From Linnemannia hyalina (taxonomy: Eukaryota > Mortierellomycota > Mortierellomycetes > Mortierellales > Mortierellaceae), in NCBI GenBank assembly GCA_019671135.1, contig JAHRHY010000027.1:1-64000 (forward strand): 64,000 nt of DNA, in the 5' to 3' direction. This document shows, in pieces, positions 21,913 to 33,348 of the stretch; position 1 is the first letter of the stretch, and each line of letters opens with the position of its first letter. The translations under genes and the position numbers were made by a program. The notes under the pieces are model-generated. The model was not told where the DNA came from, made no database searches, and saw only the letters and a list, made by a program, of their open reading frames with translations.

Positions 21913-23196
21913 AAGGTAACGCTCAATGAACTGGAGGCCATCTCTTTAATTTCCGAGTTACCACCAATATTTCATGAGCTTGAGGTTGACTATGTTATTC
22001 TCCATGATATAGACATTGCTACGGATTGTAGATATGTTACAAGCCGTCCAATTCTTCAGCAATACCTTCAAGAGAGATTTGGAGAAGATTTGGATATTGC
22101 CGACGATCTCCATAAGGTTGGTAACCACTGTCTCTCTTGGTTTGGAGTCACCGAAAAAGACCAAAAGGTCCGTTGTAAGGTTTATAACAAACTTGTACAG
22201 ATGTTGGAGAGTGCTGAAGTAAAAATGTCGTTGGGTTCAAGAATGGAGAATTTTGTTATGGATGTGGATAAGGACCTACATAAGAGACTTCGAAAGGCGA
22301 AGAAAACAGGTCTAACAAGACTTGAACTTACCTTTTATGGACAGGAGATATATACATTCTCCTATTATAAAGGAGTCTTGGATGCCATAAAGGAAGAGAT
22401 CCAAGAATGTCCCACCTTCTGCGTAAAACACAAGGCATATTGGAAGTATATAGTTGGTAATATATCATCCATGGTAGGTATTCATGTAACAATGGGTGAA
22501 AAATCGGCATTCGCATATTGCCATTGGTGGAACTCTGTTACAGGTAAGAAGTATGGTTCATATCGTAACAATGTCGAGAAAGAGGAAGCAATGACGTTGT
22601 TAGCCAACTATAGCTTCAACGATAGACCAATATACTTTTTGGAGGTTGAGATGGATGAGAATAGCATCAAGGATATTACAGTTACCAAGTACAAACGGCC
22701 TGACGAATGTACAGCAATAACACTTGTTGCAGGAGCACATAAAGGCATGTACCCATACATTTACGATGATGACGTTTTACAATTCGAGGATATGGGTATA
22801 GTGGAGGTGGATAATGTAAAGATCCAATGGCCTGAGAGAAGAATCCGCAAAGGTGCACCACCAATTGTTGATATTCATCTAGAAAACATGAATGGTGAGA
22901 ATTTTATACAAGTCCATGATAGAGCTATCCACAAAGCAACATACAAAGCTGGATATAATGTACTTGAAATAAATACCAGCTATACAGTCATAGCAATTGC
23001 AATGGATATGTATCACAACAAAGAATATATTTTTGCAACATTGTCCAACGGTATTAAAGTACGATGTGGACTTAGTTTAGAAACAAAGATCGTTGCATGG
23101 CTGGAAGAATATCCCGATGGCCAAGTTCCGTATATGAATTTCACCACATTGCAATGCAGAACTGTTCGCGGGTTCAAGGATATTTATATACGTTAA
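21913..23196 (+). pseudogene. Rep-like protein of family B, C-terminal part (split by A2)
   Basis: 427 codons plus stop, from KVTLNELEA to the end. The core motifs are as in family A: LHDIDIATDC, VGNHCLSW, VRCKVYNKLVQMLES, LTRLELTF, then AYCHWWNSVTGKKYG and LLANYSFNDRPIYF. Overall identity to family A looks near 35-45% by eye, so the conserved motifs are informative. The open frame upstream of 21913 belongs to A2. The gene itself is otherwise undamaged. Confidence 0.85.
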
Positions 23197-23233
23197 GAAT
23201 ACTAATAGATAGTTTTTAAAAATTACAATGGGC

Positions 23234-24490
23234 TTACTTTGTACGCTTATATGATGGAATCTCCACTCCTGCAAAAATTTCACGTCGCTTATTAGTCGGC
23301 TCTTCCCGTTGTTTATCCTCGACATCCATAGTAGTCATCTCCAAGAACTGCTCTTGTAACTTTGTTATATCTCGTGCATCATGCAACATCTCATCCACTG
23401 GAATATAATCCCAGATTTGTTCCATTGCACCATTGGCATATGGAAAGTCGAAGCCATCTCTAATCCAGGCACTATGAATGGGTTCCAGATTTAACTGCAG
23501 TAGTGCCACCATCTTCTTGATGTTCATAAGTAAGAGACACAATCGCAATTGCAAATTATATGTTTCTATCTTGGTTACCAACACTGGTTTCCTATTGTTG
23601 TGCTTCTCAAAGGTTGCTCCAAGATCTCCAAATTCGGCTTCTATCTGAGAGCGGAAACTGCCGAAAATCTTATTGTAGTTAGTTTCATCTTGTGCAAGAT
23701 CTTTCCCACGGCTTTTGCGAATTGGATAACAAAAGTTTTTCTTGCTCATGCTTGTTTCTTCTACTATTTTCTTAATGTATTGTGTGTACCCATCCAATGC
23801 AATACAATCTAGCTCGTGGATGTGCTTATGTATCTTCATACCAACCAACATAGTACCATCGTTGTTATCCTTGCAAGGTAGCGATTTAGAGACTAGTATT
23901 GCCATGCCATTGCAATCGACACACACTTGCGTTCTTACACCAGATTTCTTCAGCTTGTAAGAGTACATGTCTGAGCTAGACTTTTCTTCACATGAAAGAC
24001 GTGTATCATGACCATCCAAATGCAATGTTACATGTGGGAATAGTGGTGGATTCCTGAGTTTAGCAGAAATCAAGCGTATAGGAAATGTGGAGAACATATT
24101 CGCAAGTGCATGGTTAATATGCTTCGAATGCACATTATAGTTAGTCTTGTAGAACTCTGTATGAATGGAGTGGAAACTACTTTTTGGTATGTGGGTTGAC
24201 ATTCCATCCATTGCCAAGCCTGCAACTAAGTGGTACAATATCAACAATCCTTTGTCGACCTCTCTGTATGGACCTGGATACTGCTTGAGAGACCAAATAA
24301 CTACAAGAAAGTAGAATACAGGAATTGCACCTAATCTTCTTATAAGTAAGTCTTTAACAGTTTTCATGTGTGCTACTAGCTTCAACGCAGTCCTATGATT
24401 ATTGGATGGTTCTTGCGTAGGCCATTCTGCATCCAAAAAAGTCCATTCATCCTCTAACAACCGTTGAAATAGGCGCTTTAAGTTTGCCAT
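23234..24490 (-). CDS. DDE_Tnp_4-like transposase of family B, intact
   Basis: 418 aa from MANLKRLFQRLLEDEWTFLD (24490). Motifs LHLDGHDTR (D1), DCIALDGYTQYI (D2; one Gly fewer than in A and C), FRSQIEAEFGDL (E). Convergent with the Rep-like gene, 37 bp apart, with TTTTTAAAAATT between the stops. A TATATAA-like box lies upstream (about 24530). Closest to the family C transposase by eye. Intact, so B could have been mobile before A2 struck its Rep-like gene. Confidence 0.85.
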   Translation of the reverse strand: MANLKRLFQRLLEDEWTFLDAEWPTQEPSNNHRTALKLVAHMKTVKDLLIRRLGAIPVFYFLVVIWSLKQYPGPYREVDKGLLILYHLVAGLAMDGMSTHIPKSSFHSIHTEFYKTNYNVHSKHINHALANMFSTFPIRLISAKLRNPPLFPHVTLHLDGHDTRLSCEEKSSSDMYSYKLKKSGVRTQVCVDCNGMAILVSKSLPCKDNNDGTMLVGMKIHKHIHELDCIALDGYTQYIKKIVEETSMSKKNFCYPIRKSRGKDLAQDETNYNKIFGSFRSQIEAEFGDLGATFEKHNNRKPVLVTKIETYNLQLRLCLLLMNIKKMVALLQLNLEPIHSAWIRDGFDFPYANGAMEQIWDYIPVDEMLHDARDITKLQEQFLEMTTMDVEDKQREEPTNKRREIFAGVEIPSYKRTK

Positions 24491-24508
24491 GACTGTAATT
24501 ACAACCTG

Positions 24509-26961
24509 GTAAACTATTAGCAAAAATTCCTTTATATAACACACTTTTGGATTTTTTAAAACTATTAACGATAAACACGATAGGGGAGCAAGCCCCTCAA
24601 CCAGATGTTAAAGTACTTCATCATGGCGGTTTTGCGACCACTTTTTTGTAACCACCAATTTTCTCCCAACCACCAAAGTATACAAACGATATTTTATAGA
24701 CATTTCCTAAGTCTACATAACTTTTATTTATACAACTTCTTTTTCTGTCTTGTTATCACACAAAATGCGATAGAAATGTCACAATGTTCATACCCATTTG
24801 CATCACGAAATATGGGATACGTTTTAAGAAACGTCTATTTTAAACGACATAATTATTCTGTTAACAACTTCTTTTTTCTGTCTTGTTATCACACAAAATG
24901 CGATAGAAATGTTACAATGTTCATACCCATTTGCATCACGAAATATGTGATGTGTTTTAAGAAACGTCTATTTTTAACGACATAATTGCTCTTTAAACAA
25001 CACATTTTCTCTACCTTATTATCACACAAAATGCGATAGAAATGTCACAATGTTCATACCCATTTGCATCACGAAATATGTGATACGTTTTAAGAAACGT
25101 CTATTTTAAACGACATAATTACTCTGTTAACAATACATTTTTTCTGTCTTGTTATCACACAAAATGCGATAGAAATGTCACAATGTTCATACCCATCTGC
25201 ATCACGAAATATGTGATACGTTTTAAGAAACGTCTATTTTAAACGACATAATTACTCTGTTAACAACACATTTTCTCTACCTTATTATCACACAAAATGC
25301 GATAGAAACGCCACGATGTTCATACCCATTTGCATCACGAAATATGTAATACGTTTTAAGAAACGTCTATTTTAAACGACATAATTACTCTGTTAACAAT
25401 ACATTTTTCTGTCTTGTTATTATACAAAATGCGATAGAAATGTTACAATGTTCATACCCATTTGCATCACGAAATATGTGATGTGTTTTAAGAAACGTCT
25501 ATTTTTAACGACATAATTGCTCTTTAAACAACACATTTTCTCTACCTTATTATCATACAAAATGCGATAGAAAGGTTACAATGTTCATACCCATTTGCAT
25601 CACGAAATATGTGATACGTTTTAAGAAACGTCTATTTTAAACGACATGATTACTCTGTTAACAACACATTTTCTCTACCTTATTATCACACAAAATGCGA
25701 TAGAAATGTTACAATGTTCATACCCATTTGCATCACGAAATATGTGATGTGTTTTAAGAAACGTCTATTTTTAACGATATAATTACTCTATTAACAACAC
25801 ATTTTTTCTATCTTGTTATCACACAAAATGCAATAGAAACGTTGTAATATAATAGCCATTTGCATTATAAAATATGTGATGTGTTTTAAGAACGTCTATT
25901 TTAAACGATATAATTGTTATATCTACAACTACCCACAATACATGGTCTAATTGCGATATCTCTGTTTTTACCATTGTCGTAATTACCTACAATCTGTATA
26001 ACAATAAATGCTATAACAATTGTAAGTCAACCAAAGTGTAATAATATTAAACGTCGTGCAAATCGTGGGCTTACCTAAAGTATGTCAACATTAAACATTG
26101 TAATACTTACGAGTTTATCAAGAATGTATTAAAATTAAACATCACAATAATCACGAGGTAATCCAAAATGCGTTCATATCAAATATCATAACTGTGGTAA
26201 TAACTACAGTTTGTCAGCTGTCGAATCGAATGCCGAATGTCAAATGTCGAATGTCGAATATTGTTGAGAAAGTGTAGCAATAACGCCATTAAAAACGTAT
26301 CAGCTACCCTTTCTTTCCAACAACCAATGTTTGTTAAAGCCACTATGCTCCTTTTTTAAAAAATCGGGATCCAACTTTTTTTTAAAACTACCACTACATC
26401 ATCACCAGTATCACGAGTGCTATATTGGATATACACATAGGATATATCATGAAAAGGAGATATTAGTAACCATCGCTAATTATATAAACACGAAAACAAA
26501 TGCTCTACTAGGAGGCCATCCATGTTCGGCTCCACCAACCATAGACTACAGTATAAAAATATCTGTCAACACCTATTAAAACAGTGTGTTCCTTGAGAGT
26601 ACAACAAATCTCATCAGCTTTTTCCTTCCACCAGTCTCCATTTTCTACATTCACCACCACTACTTTGTAACATCATCTACTTTAGCTGAGAAAGCCTTGG
26701 ACATGATCATCTCATATTGGATCCTAGATATTACAGATAGTAATTTCCTTTCCAATATGAGATGATCATGTCCAAGGCTTTCTCAGCTAAAGTAGATGAT
26801 GTTACAAAGTAGTGGTGGTGAATGTAGAAAATGGAGACTGGTGGAAGGAAAAAGCTGATGAGATTTGTTGTACTCTCAAGGAACACACTGTTTTAATAGG
26901 TGTTGACAGATATTTTTATACTGTAGTCTATGGTTGGTGGAGCCGAACATGGATGGCCTCC
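24509..26961 (-). repeat. Right inverted repeat of family B
   Basis: 2,453 bp, inverse of 12163-14615 with very few substitutions. Contains the mirrored ~133-bp tandem repeats (about 24720-25915), an AT-rich unique part (25915-26510) and the fold-back tip (26511-26961). Near identity of two 2.4-kb arms implies recent insertion or conversion between arms. Confidence 0.9.
26511..26961. repeat. Fold-back tip of family B (right)
   Basis: Inverse copy of 12163-12613: GGAGGCCATCCATG ... CATGGATGGCCTCC. It ends at 26961 and is followed by ATA, the target duplication. Confidence 0.75.
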
Positions 26962-27024
26962 ATAGATAAAATCGGCAACAACTTCCCGCTGGCGCGATTT
27001 AGTTAAACGTGATGGCCTGGGCAT
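26962..27024 (-). pseudogene. 90-aa family A protein, first 21 codons (A3)
   Basis: MPRPSRLTKSRQREVVADFI plus Y, identical to the start of the A2 copy at 17754, then interrupted by the right tip of B. The cut is at gcATAga of the intact gene, and ATA is retained next to B. Confidence 0.75.
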
Positions 27025-27219
27025 AATAATTACGGAGTTAAGACTTTAAGATCCGTGTTCCATAATGTACTGCTTTGTCAATTACTCCCTTGAATAGATA
27101 CAACTTGACATCTATATTAGATATTGTTGTATATGGCCCTCAAACACAAACATTGAGAGAAATATTCCCGGGAAAAAACGTGGTATATCAAGTATCAAGA
27201 GATCACCATTCCGCCTAAT

Positions 27220-27612
27220 ATGCCAAAAAGGATTTGCAACAGGTGTAACCAAAAGAAGCCTTCATATGATTTCTACGATGATTCCAGAAATACATGTAAG
27301 GAATGCAAGATAAAGTCTTCCAAGGAGAGCTATCAGGCAAAAAAGAATGGTGGAAAGCATGTGAAATCTGGGAGATGTAAGAAAGATGAGGATGTGCAAC
27401 AATCCGATGATGATTTACAGTATGAGAATAAGAAGTTAAAGAAACGTGTCAGAAAATTAGAGAAAGAAATGGATAAGATGAACCAAATTATTTCCCAGCA
27501 GAAGAGGGAGATTTATATAATAAATGCCTTGATCAAAGGATTTGCCAGTGGTCTTATGGTAAATCAAGAGGAAGAATTAGATACAGCCAATGTTGTTGAG
27601 CTATCGGAATAA
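27220..27612 (+). CDS. Cys4 zinc / coiled-coil protein of family A (A3)
   Basis: 130 aa, open and nearly identical to the other three copies (C6, C9, C26, C29; coiled coil about 66-105). D10 is replaced by N. It sits in a remnant without transposase, so expression would only matter in trans. Confidence 0.6.
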   Translation: MPKRICNRCNQKKPSYDFYDDSRNTCKECKIKSSKESYQAKKNGGKHVKSGRCKKDEDVQQSDDDLQYENKKLKKRVRKLEKEMDKMNQIISQQKREIYIINALIKGFASGLMVNQEEELDTANVVELSE

Positions 27613-28107
27613 ACTTTTAAAATGTGCAATATATATACCTTCCATAAGTAGTATTATGGGAATTATTCCCAGGAAATTCATGTACTGTCAACCAAGCTGG
27701 TACCATTATCATCATGATGTATATGCATGAGATTCACCGGGGACACACGTATAAATGCTATATATGTTATATGAACGTAGGTGTTTTAAAATGGTGGGCA
27801 TAGCTTAACAAAAGACGAGAAAACAGGTGTACTCCCTCGCCCAAAAAAAAGCGCTCCAACCTTTTTGTCCTGCCCGATTACCGATATGTAAAATATGTTT
27901 ATGTTGATACTCTCTCCTTACGTTTTGCTCTTGTAATACTGCTAGATAACTATGTCCATTTGGATTCTTTTGCTTTTGTATATGTACTCTTTATAGATGT
28001 ATTTGTTATCTTTTTAAAAACTCCTTCCATAATTGTCTGTACAAATTCTTGCAACCTCCATTGGTATTCCACAACATATTCATCTATTTCGACCCAAGAC
28101 GATTCCC

Positions 28108-28775
28108 ATATGTACTCTTTATAGATGTATTTGTTATCTTTTTAAAAACTCCTTCCATAATTGTGTGTACAAATTCTTGCAACCTCCATTGGTATTCCAT
28201 AACATATTCATCTATTTCGACCCAAGACGATTCCCATTTAGATGTGTATTTTGTTTTACAGATTGGCTTTGATATCCGCGACAAATATATTCCCCACGTT
28301 GACCTATTATGTATCTCTTATTTTATAATCTACTCTTGATCTACTTTAATATTCCAATGCGTGGGTTGGGTACTCCCTCGCCCAAAAAAAAGCGCTCCAA
28401 CCTTTTGGTCCTGCCCGATTACCGATATGTAAAATATGTTTATGTTGATACTCTCTCCTTACGTTTTGCTCTTGTAATACTGCTAGATAACTATGTCCAT
28501 TTGGATTCTTTTGCTTTTGTATATGTACTCTTTATAGATGTATTTGTTATCTTTTTAAAAACTCCTTCCATAATTGTCTGTACAAATTCTTGCAACCTCC
28601 ATTGGTATTCCATAACATATTCATCTATTTCGACCCAAGACGATTCCCTATGTACTCTTTATAGACATATTTGTTATCTTTTTAAAAACTCCTTCCATAA
28701 TTGTCTGTACAAATTCTTGCAACTTCCATTGGTATTCCATAACATATTTACCTATTTCGACCCAAGACGATTCCC
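28108..28775 (-). repeat. Nested family A terminal repeats
   Basis: Three partial or complete terminal repeats in a row: inner part only (28108-28235), linker, full terminal copy (28372-28648), inner part only (28649-28775). The first and third are cut at nearly the same point of the repeat, inside gtATATgtactc. This shows family A ends inserting into their own terminal repeats at a TA-rich site. Confidence 0.75.
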
Positions 28776-28841
28776 AAAGCCATCAACGAAATTTCCCACC
28801 TATTGTCAAATGTGGGGAATCTAAAGTCACCATTTGGTAGT
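28776..28841 (+). pseudogene. Rep-like N-terminal fragment between terminal repeats
   Basis: 66 bp encoding KAINEISHLLSNVGNL and a few more residues, matching codons ~11-33 of the family A Rep-like gene with a small deletion. It is bounded on both sides by outward-facing family A ends (CGATTCCC and GGGAATCG), the trace of a further element that was inserted into and lost. Confidence 0.65.
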
Positions 28842-29244
28842 GGGAATCGTCTTGGGTCGAAATAGATGAATATGTTATGGAATACCAATGGAGGTTGCAA
28901 GAATTTGTACAGACAATTATGGAAGGAGTTTTTAAAAAGATAACAAATACATCTATAAAGAGTACATATACAAAAGCAAAAGAATCCAAATGGACATAGT
29001 TATCTAGCAGTATTACAAGAGCAAAACGTAAGGAGAGAGTATCAACATAAACATATTTTACATATCGGTAATCGGGCAGGACAAAAAGGTTGGAGCGCTT
29101 TTTTTTGGGCGAGGGAGTACACCTATTTTCTCGTCTTTGTTAAGCTATGCCCACCATTTCTTAATATGACATATCAGGGGAATTCTAGGGAATAATTGAC
29201 ATAATTACGTGTGTATACTCCCTATTTTTGCAGAAAACGACATT

Positions 29245-30525
29245 ATGGAGACTTATACCGTCGTAAACCCTACGCCAAAGAAACTTGTACGGCTGCTTGA
29301 TAATCTGTTGGAGAACGAATGGGGATTTCTTGATGAACCGTGACCAATGTGCCCAAAGGTCAAGACATTTCATCGTTCAGAGTTGAAACCAATCGCAAGA
29401 ATACAGGATATGAAAAAGGTGTTGATGAAGAGACTTGGAGCCATACCAGTGTTTTTCTTTCTATCTACCATCTGGAGTGAACACTATTTCCCTGGTCCAT
29501 ATAACGCACTTGAGAAAGGAATTGCATTTCTGTACTTTTTCGTCGCTGGAGAGACTATGGATTCCATGGCACAGTATATGCCAAAGTCCACATTCCATTT
29601 GATATACAGCACATTCGTCAAGGTGGAACGTGCATTGTTTGAGAAGGAGATTACACGCTGTTTTGCATCTATGTTCTCTTCGCTGGAAATTCGTATTCGA
29701 ACAGCCAATTGGAAAAATCCCCCAATGTTCAAGCATGTAACTCTCTACTTGGATGGTCATGACTCTCGAGCAACATATGGGGAAGATAAAGCAGCAATGT
29801 ATTCTTATAAGCTAAAGAAATCGGGTTTGAGAACGCAAGTGGCCATCGATGCCAATGGAATGGTTCTCTTTGTATCCAAATCAGCGTCATGTCGTGATAA
29901 CAACGATGGGAAAATGTTACAAGAGATGGGCATTGGTAAGAAGATCAACAACATGGACTGTATTGCTCTCGATGGAGGATATACACAATACATTGGCGAT
30001 ATTGTGGAAAAAGAAAAGTTGGACGAGCGTAACTTCTGTTTTCCCATTCGTAAGAAACGACTACAGCAACTCCACGAAGAGGAATCCAACTTTAATGCTA
30101 TGTTTGGTGGATTTCGATCTACGTCAGAGGCTGTCTTTGGTGATCTCATGAAAACATTCGCCAAGTTTAATAACAAGGAGATTGTAAGAGTTGGATCCAA
30201 AAAGGAGTTTAATCTTACATTCCGCCTTTGTCTTCTCTTGCTAAATATTCGCAACTTTGTTAAAGCAGTGGACATCGAAGAGCAGCCACATCATCGTGGA
30301 TGGATGGAAGAAGGAGTAGATTATCCACGAGAAAGGCAACTTGTCCCAGAGTTAACACAAACCGTTACAGTACAAAACAAACTGGAAAATGGTCTTGAGT
30401 TACAAAGGATGCAAGAGAAATTTGTAGGAATAGATGTTGCTTCAGATGATGATGATGAACAAACGTCAAATAAGGATGATGACGAGGAAATGTCAAACCA
30501 CGAAGATGATAATACCAGTCTATAA
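29245..30525 (+). pseudogene. DDE transposase of family A with nonsense codon (A4)
   Basis: Full-length copy from METYTVVN (29245), 426 codons, disrupted only by TGA at 29341-29343 where other copies have the Trp of DEPWPMCPK. Downstream it is completely open, including the D, D, E motifs, and could restart at the Met following the stop (29347), which would lack about 34 residues. A single G-to-A change accounts for the break. Confidence 0.85.
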
Positions 30526-30560
30526 TTAACAAAAGTCTTTCCAAAGTTTTTAAAAACCTC

Positions 30561-31248
30561 TCAAACGCGCTCGCACTTCATATCAAGTATATTATGTGAA
30601 TTAACCACTCTAATCGCTCGAAATGTCATGAACGGCACACCTTGCACACTACCAATTCTCTGTAGACCTTGAAGATGCTCCACACGCCATGGTCTCCAAA
30701 TCTTTGCCAACGATTTTCCTTCGCGCACCTTTATGCCACATGCTGTAATAAAATGCCAACGACGTTCAGAACGAAATTCTTTGAGACCGGCGGCCACAAT
30801 GGTATACTCTTCATCGGGCGTTAGAATTCGGTCGGCTGCAGTATACATCGAAACATGAATAGTTTTCAGATGTAACACATTTGTGTCTACTGTATCTTCA
30901 TCATATTCGAAGATATCTGCAAGTGGGGCACTATACCTGTTATGAACACGCTTTGGCCAGGCAATAGAGATGTTGTCAACTTCCACAATTCCAACTTTGC
31001 TAAATTTACGAATGACATTAGGAGATGCATCCCTTGAAGGAAACATTCCTTTTTGCGAGCCAGCAACTAGTGTAATGGCAGTACATCCAGGCTCGCGCTT
31101 AAATGTCCTTATTTCGCCCAAAATAACTTTCTCTTTCCCATTTACCTCTTCTACATGTCCTTCCACAAAGTATATAGGTCTATTATTAAAGGAATTGTTA
31201 GCCAGCAAAAGTGTAATAAGCTCGGGGTTCTTAAAGTTTTGCCACATA
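30561..31248 (-). pseudogene. Rep-like protein, C-terminal fragment (A4)
   Basis: About 229 codons, from MWQNFKNPEL to CERV. Cut by a family A end at 31249; the run-on open frame beyond the junction belongs to the terminal repeat. Tail-to-tail with the A4 transposase as in other copies. Confidence 0.8.
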
Positions 31249-31525
31249 GGGAAATGTCTTGGGTCGAAATAGTTAAATATGTTATGGAATACCAATGGAA
31301 GTTGCAAGAATTTGTACAGACGATTATGGAAGGAGTTTTTAAAAAGACAACAGATATATCTATAAAGAATACATATACAAAAGCAAAAGAATCCAAATGG
31401 ACATAGTTATCTAGCAGTATTACAAGAGCAAAACGTAAGGAAAGAGTATCAACATAAACATATTTTACATATCGGTAATCGAGGAATAGAATTGGGGGAG
31501 TGCGCTTTTTTTTGGGCGAGGGAGT
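31249..31525 (+). repeat. Family A terminal repeat, diverged subtype, left of gypsy fragment
   Basis: Starts GGGAAATGTCTTGGGTCG, ends GGGCGAGGGAGT. Differs from the main subtype in the inner part (ATCGAGGAATAGAATTGGGGG instead of ATCGGGCAGGAC). The same subtype is at 32854 and at the right end of A5, so it probably belongs to A5 and was duplicated around the gypsy fragment. Confidence 0.75.
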
Positions 31526-31732
31526 TGCAACAGGCGAAGACTGGGACAGAGAAGTATAGAACGGGGACGAGAGTTGAAGCAGTGATGATTGATGTTATTA
31601 CTATGGTACAACTAAATATATATACAAAGTCGCCAACTAGGTTTCTAGGTGTAGTGTCATAGTGAGTCAGAGATGATAGAGATTGACAAGGAATGACTAA
31701 CTAGAGAGCAATGATAAACCTAATATGTTGCA
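31526..31732 (-). repeat. Ty3/gypsy LTR (207 bp)
   Basis: Bounded by TGCAACA (31526-31532) and TGTTGCA (31726-31732), a perfect 7-bp inverted repeat of the TG..CA type. A purine run on the minus strand (AAGAGGGGAAGG) adjoins it on the coding side, as expected of a polypurine tract next to the 3' LTR. A related terminus is at 49719-49725. Confidence 0.65.
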
Positions 31733-31755
31733 CCTTCCCCTCTTAAAAAAATCCG

Positions 31756-32853
31756 CTAGGTCCTAAGGCCATGGTCGCGCTTGTACTTGTTGAGGATGTC
31801 CTTACAGTGTGCCAGTTCACTCTCTGGTTCCCATGTCCAGTCCTCGCGCGGGTATCCTTGCCATTGTAGAAGGTACTCCATGTTGTTGTTAACCTTCCTA
31901 TGATCTGCAATGGCCTCGACCTCATACTCTTCCTCGTCTTCAACGATAACCGGTGGTGGCCGTGCTGGTGTTCTTGGTCCTAGCGTCGCAGGTGATGGTT
32001 GGTAGCGTCGGAATCGGTCGACGTGGAAGACGGGGTGAATCTTCATGGACGGTGGAAGATCAAGGCGGAAGGAGACCGGGGACAGCTGTTCAACAATGGT
32101 GTGGGGGCCGGCAAAGCGAGCCAAGAGTTTCTGCGACGTGCGGGTGCGGTCCGAGGGTAAGGTGATATTCTCAAGGTTAAGGAGAACGTGGTCACCAACC
32201 TTGAAATCATGCTCTCGCCGATGGATGTCGGCGTTGGCTGCTTGACGTTCTTGGGCGGCAGCAAGGGACTCCTTAGCGAGGGTGAGGGCTTCGCTTCGAG
32301 ATTGCACGAACTCGTTAACCGATGGGTTGGGGCCGGGAGTAGGGGTCAACAATGACATGGGCATGTTGGGATGGGCTCCGGAGTTCAAGAAGAACGGGGA
32401 GACTCCAGTGGAGGCATTGGTGGCGTTGTTCGTGGCAAATTCGGCGGCGGAAAGTAAGAGGTCCCAGTTAGACTGCCGTTGGTCGACAAAGTTACGGAGC
32501 ATGGTAATAAGGGTGCGGTTGGCACGCTCGGTCTGGCCATCGGTCTGAGGGTGGAAGGCAGTCGACATGGCAAGGTGGACGTCCATCAGACGGCTCAATT
32601 CTTTCCAAAAGCGGCTCGTGAACTTGGTATCGCGGTCGGAGACAATGGTGGTCGGCATGCCGTGCAAGCGGAAAACATGGTCGAAAAAAATGCGTGCAAC
32701 TTGCGAGGCGGAGTCGGTGGTGTGGCAGGGGGCAAAGTGCACTTGCTTTGTGAGTTTGTCAACAAAGACCGTAATGGAGTCAAAGCCGCGTGGGGTCTTG
32801 GGTAGGGGGCCGACAAAGTCCATTGTCACCGTTTGCCAGGGTCGATCGGGAAT
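31756..32853 (-). pseudogene. Ty3/gypsy integrase with chromodomain, 5'-truncated
   Basis: Pol C-terminus of a chromovirus-type gypsy element. Integrase core D (TMDFVGPLP), D (IVSDRDTKFTS), E (TDGQTERANRTL), then the GPHTIVEQLSPVSF and HPVFHVDRFRRY linker and a chromodomain (YEVEAIADHRK ... YLLQWQGY ... DWTWEPESEL). The stop is at 31756. The upstream part (RT, RNase H, gag) is missing; the fragment is cut by a family A end at 32854. GC content is clearly higher than that of its surroundings. Confidence 0.9.
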
Positions 32854-33348
32854 GGGAAATGTCTTCGGTCGAAATAGTTAAATATGTTATGGAATACCAA
32901 TGGAAGTTGCAAGAATTTGTACAGACAATTATGGAAGGAGTTTTTAAAAAGACAACAGATATATCTATAAAGAATACATATACAAAAGCAAAAGAATCCA
33001 AATGGACATAGTTATCTAGCAGTATTACAAGAGCAAAACGTAAGGAAAGAGTATCAACATAAACATATTTTACATATCGGTAATCGAGGAATAGAATTGG
33101 GGGAGATCGCTTTTTTTTGGGCGAGGGAGTACACCTATTTTCTCGTCTTTTGTTAAGCTATGCCCACCATTTTAAAACACCTACGTTCACATAACATATA
33201 TAGCATTTATACGTGTCTCCACGGTGAATCTCATGCATATACATCATGATGATAATGGTACCTGCTTGGTTGACAGTACATGAATTCCCTGGGAATAATT
33301 CCCATAATACTACTCATGGAAGGTATATATATTGCACATTTTAAAAGT

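Larger units (their letters stand above)
12163..26961. mobile_element. Family B transposon with 2,453-bp inverted repeats, interrupted by A2
   Basis: Left inverted repeat 12163-14615 and right inverted repeat 24509-26961 have the same length (2,453 bp) and are almost identical. Both tips are GGAGGCC...GGCCTCC and both are flanked by ATA (12160-12162 and 26962-26964), a 3-bp target duplication. Inside are an 81-aa gene, a Rep-like gene and a convergent DDE transposase. A2 (15432-21909) splits the Rep-like gene. Without A2 the element is about 8.3 kb. The right flank interrupts a family A 90-aa gene at FIY; the matching left flank is not present, so the left side was rearranged. Confidence 0.8.
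26962..28107. mobile_element. Family A remnant A3
   Basis: Right part of a family A element: the first 21 codons of the 90-aa gene (cut by B), the Cys4/coiled-coil gene, and the right terminal repeat (about 27791-28107) ending CGATTCCC. The transposase and Rep-like genes are missing. It is inserted in another terminal repeat, splitting it at ATA (see 28108). Confidence 0.75.
28842..31248. mobile_element. Family A transposon A4, truncated
   Basis: Left terminal repeat 28842-29157, transposase (+) with a nonsense mutation, and the C-terminal third of the Rep-like gene (-). Cut at 31248 inside the Rep-like gene (after ...CCACATA) by another family A end starting GGGAAATG at 31249. The right half is lost. 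Confidence 0.75.

Noticed and set aside
22682..22864. Short opposite-strand frames inside Rep-like and transposase genes
   Set aside because: Shadows of the conserved coding frames; they are not independently conserved between families A, B and C.
12163..26961. Integrated virus genome with hairpin ends
   Set aside because: No capsid, packaging ATPase or DNA polymerase gene is seen; only transposon-type genes. The resemblance is limited to end structure.
29341..29343. Alternative genetic code (TGA = Trp) suggested by the TGA in the A4 transposase
   Set aside because: All other copies have TGG here and the host genes use standard stops including TGA; a single point mutation is simpler.
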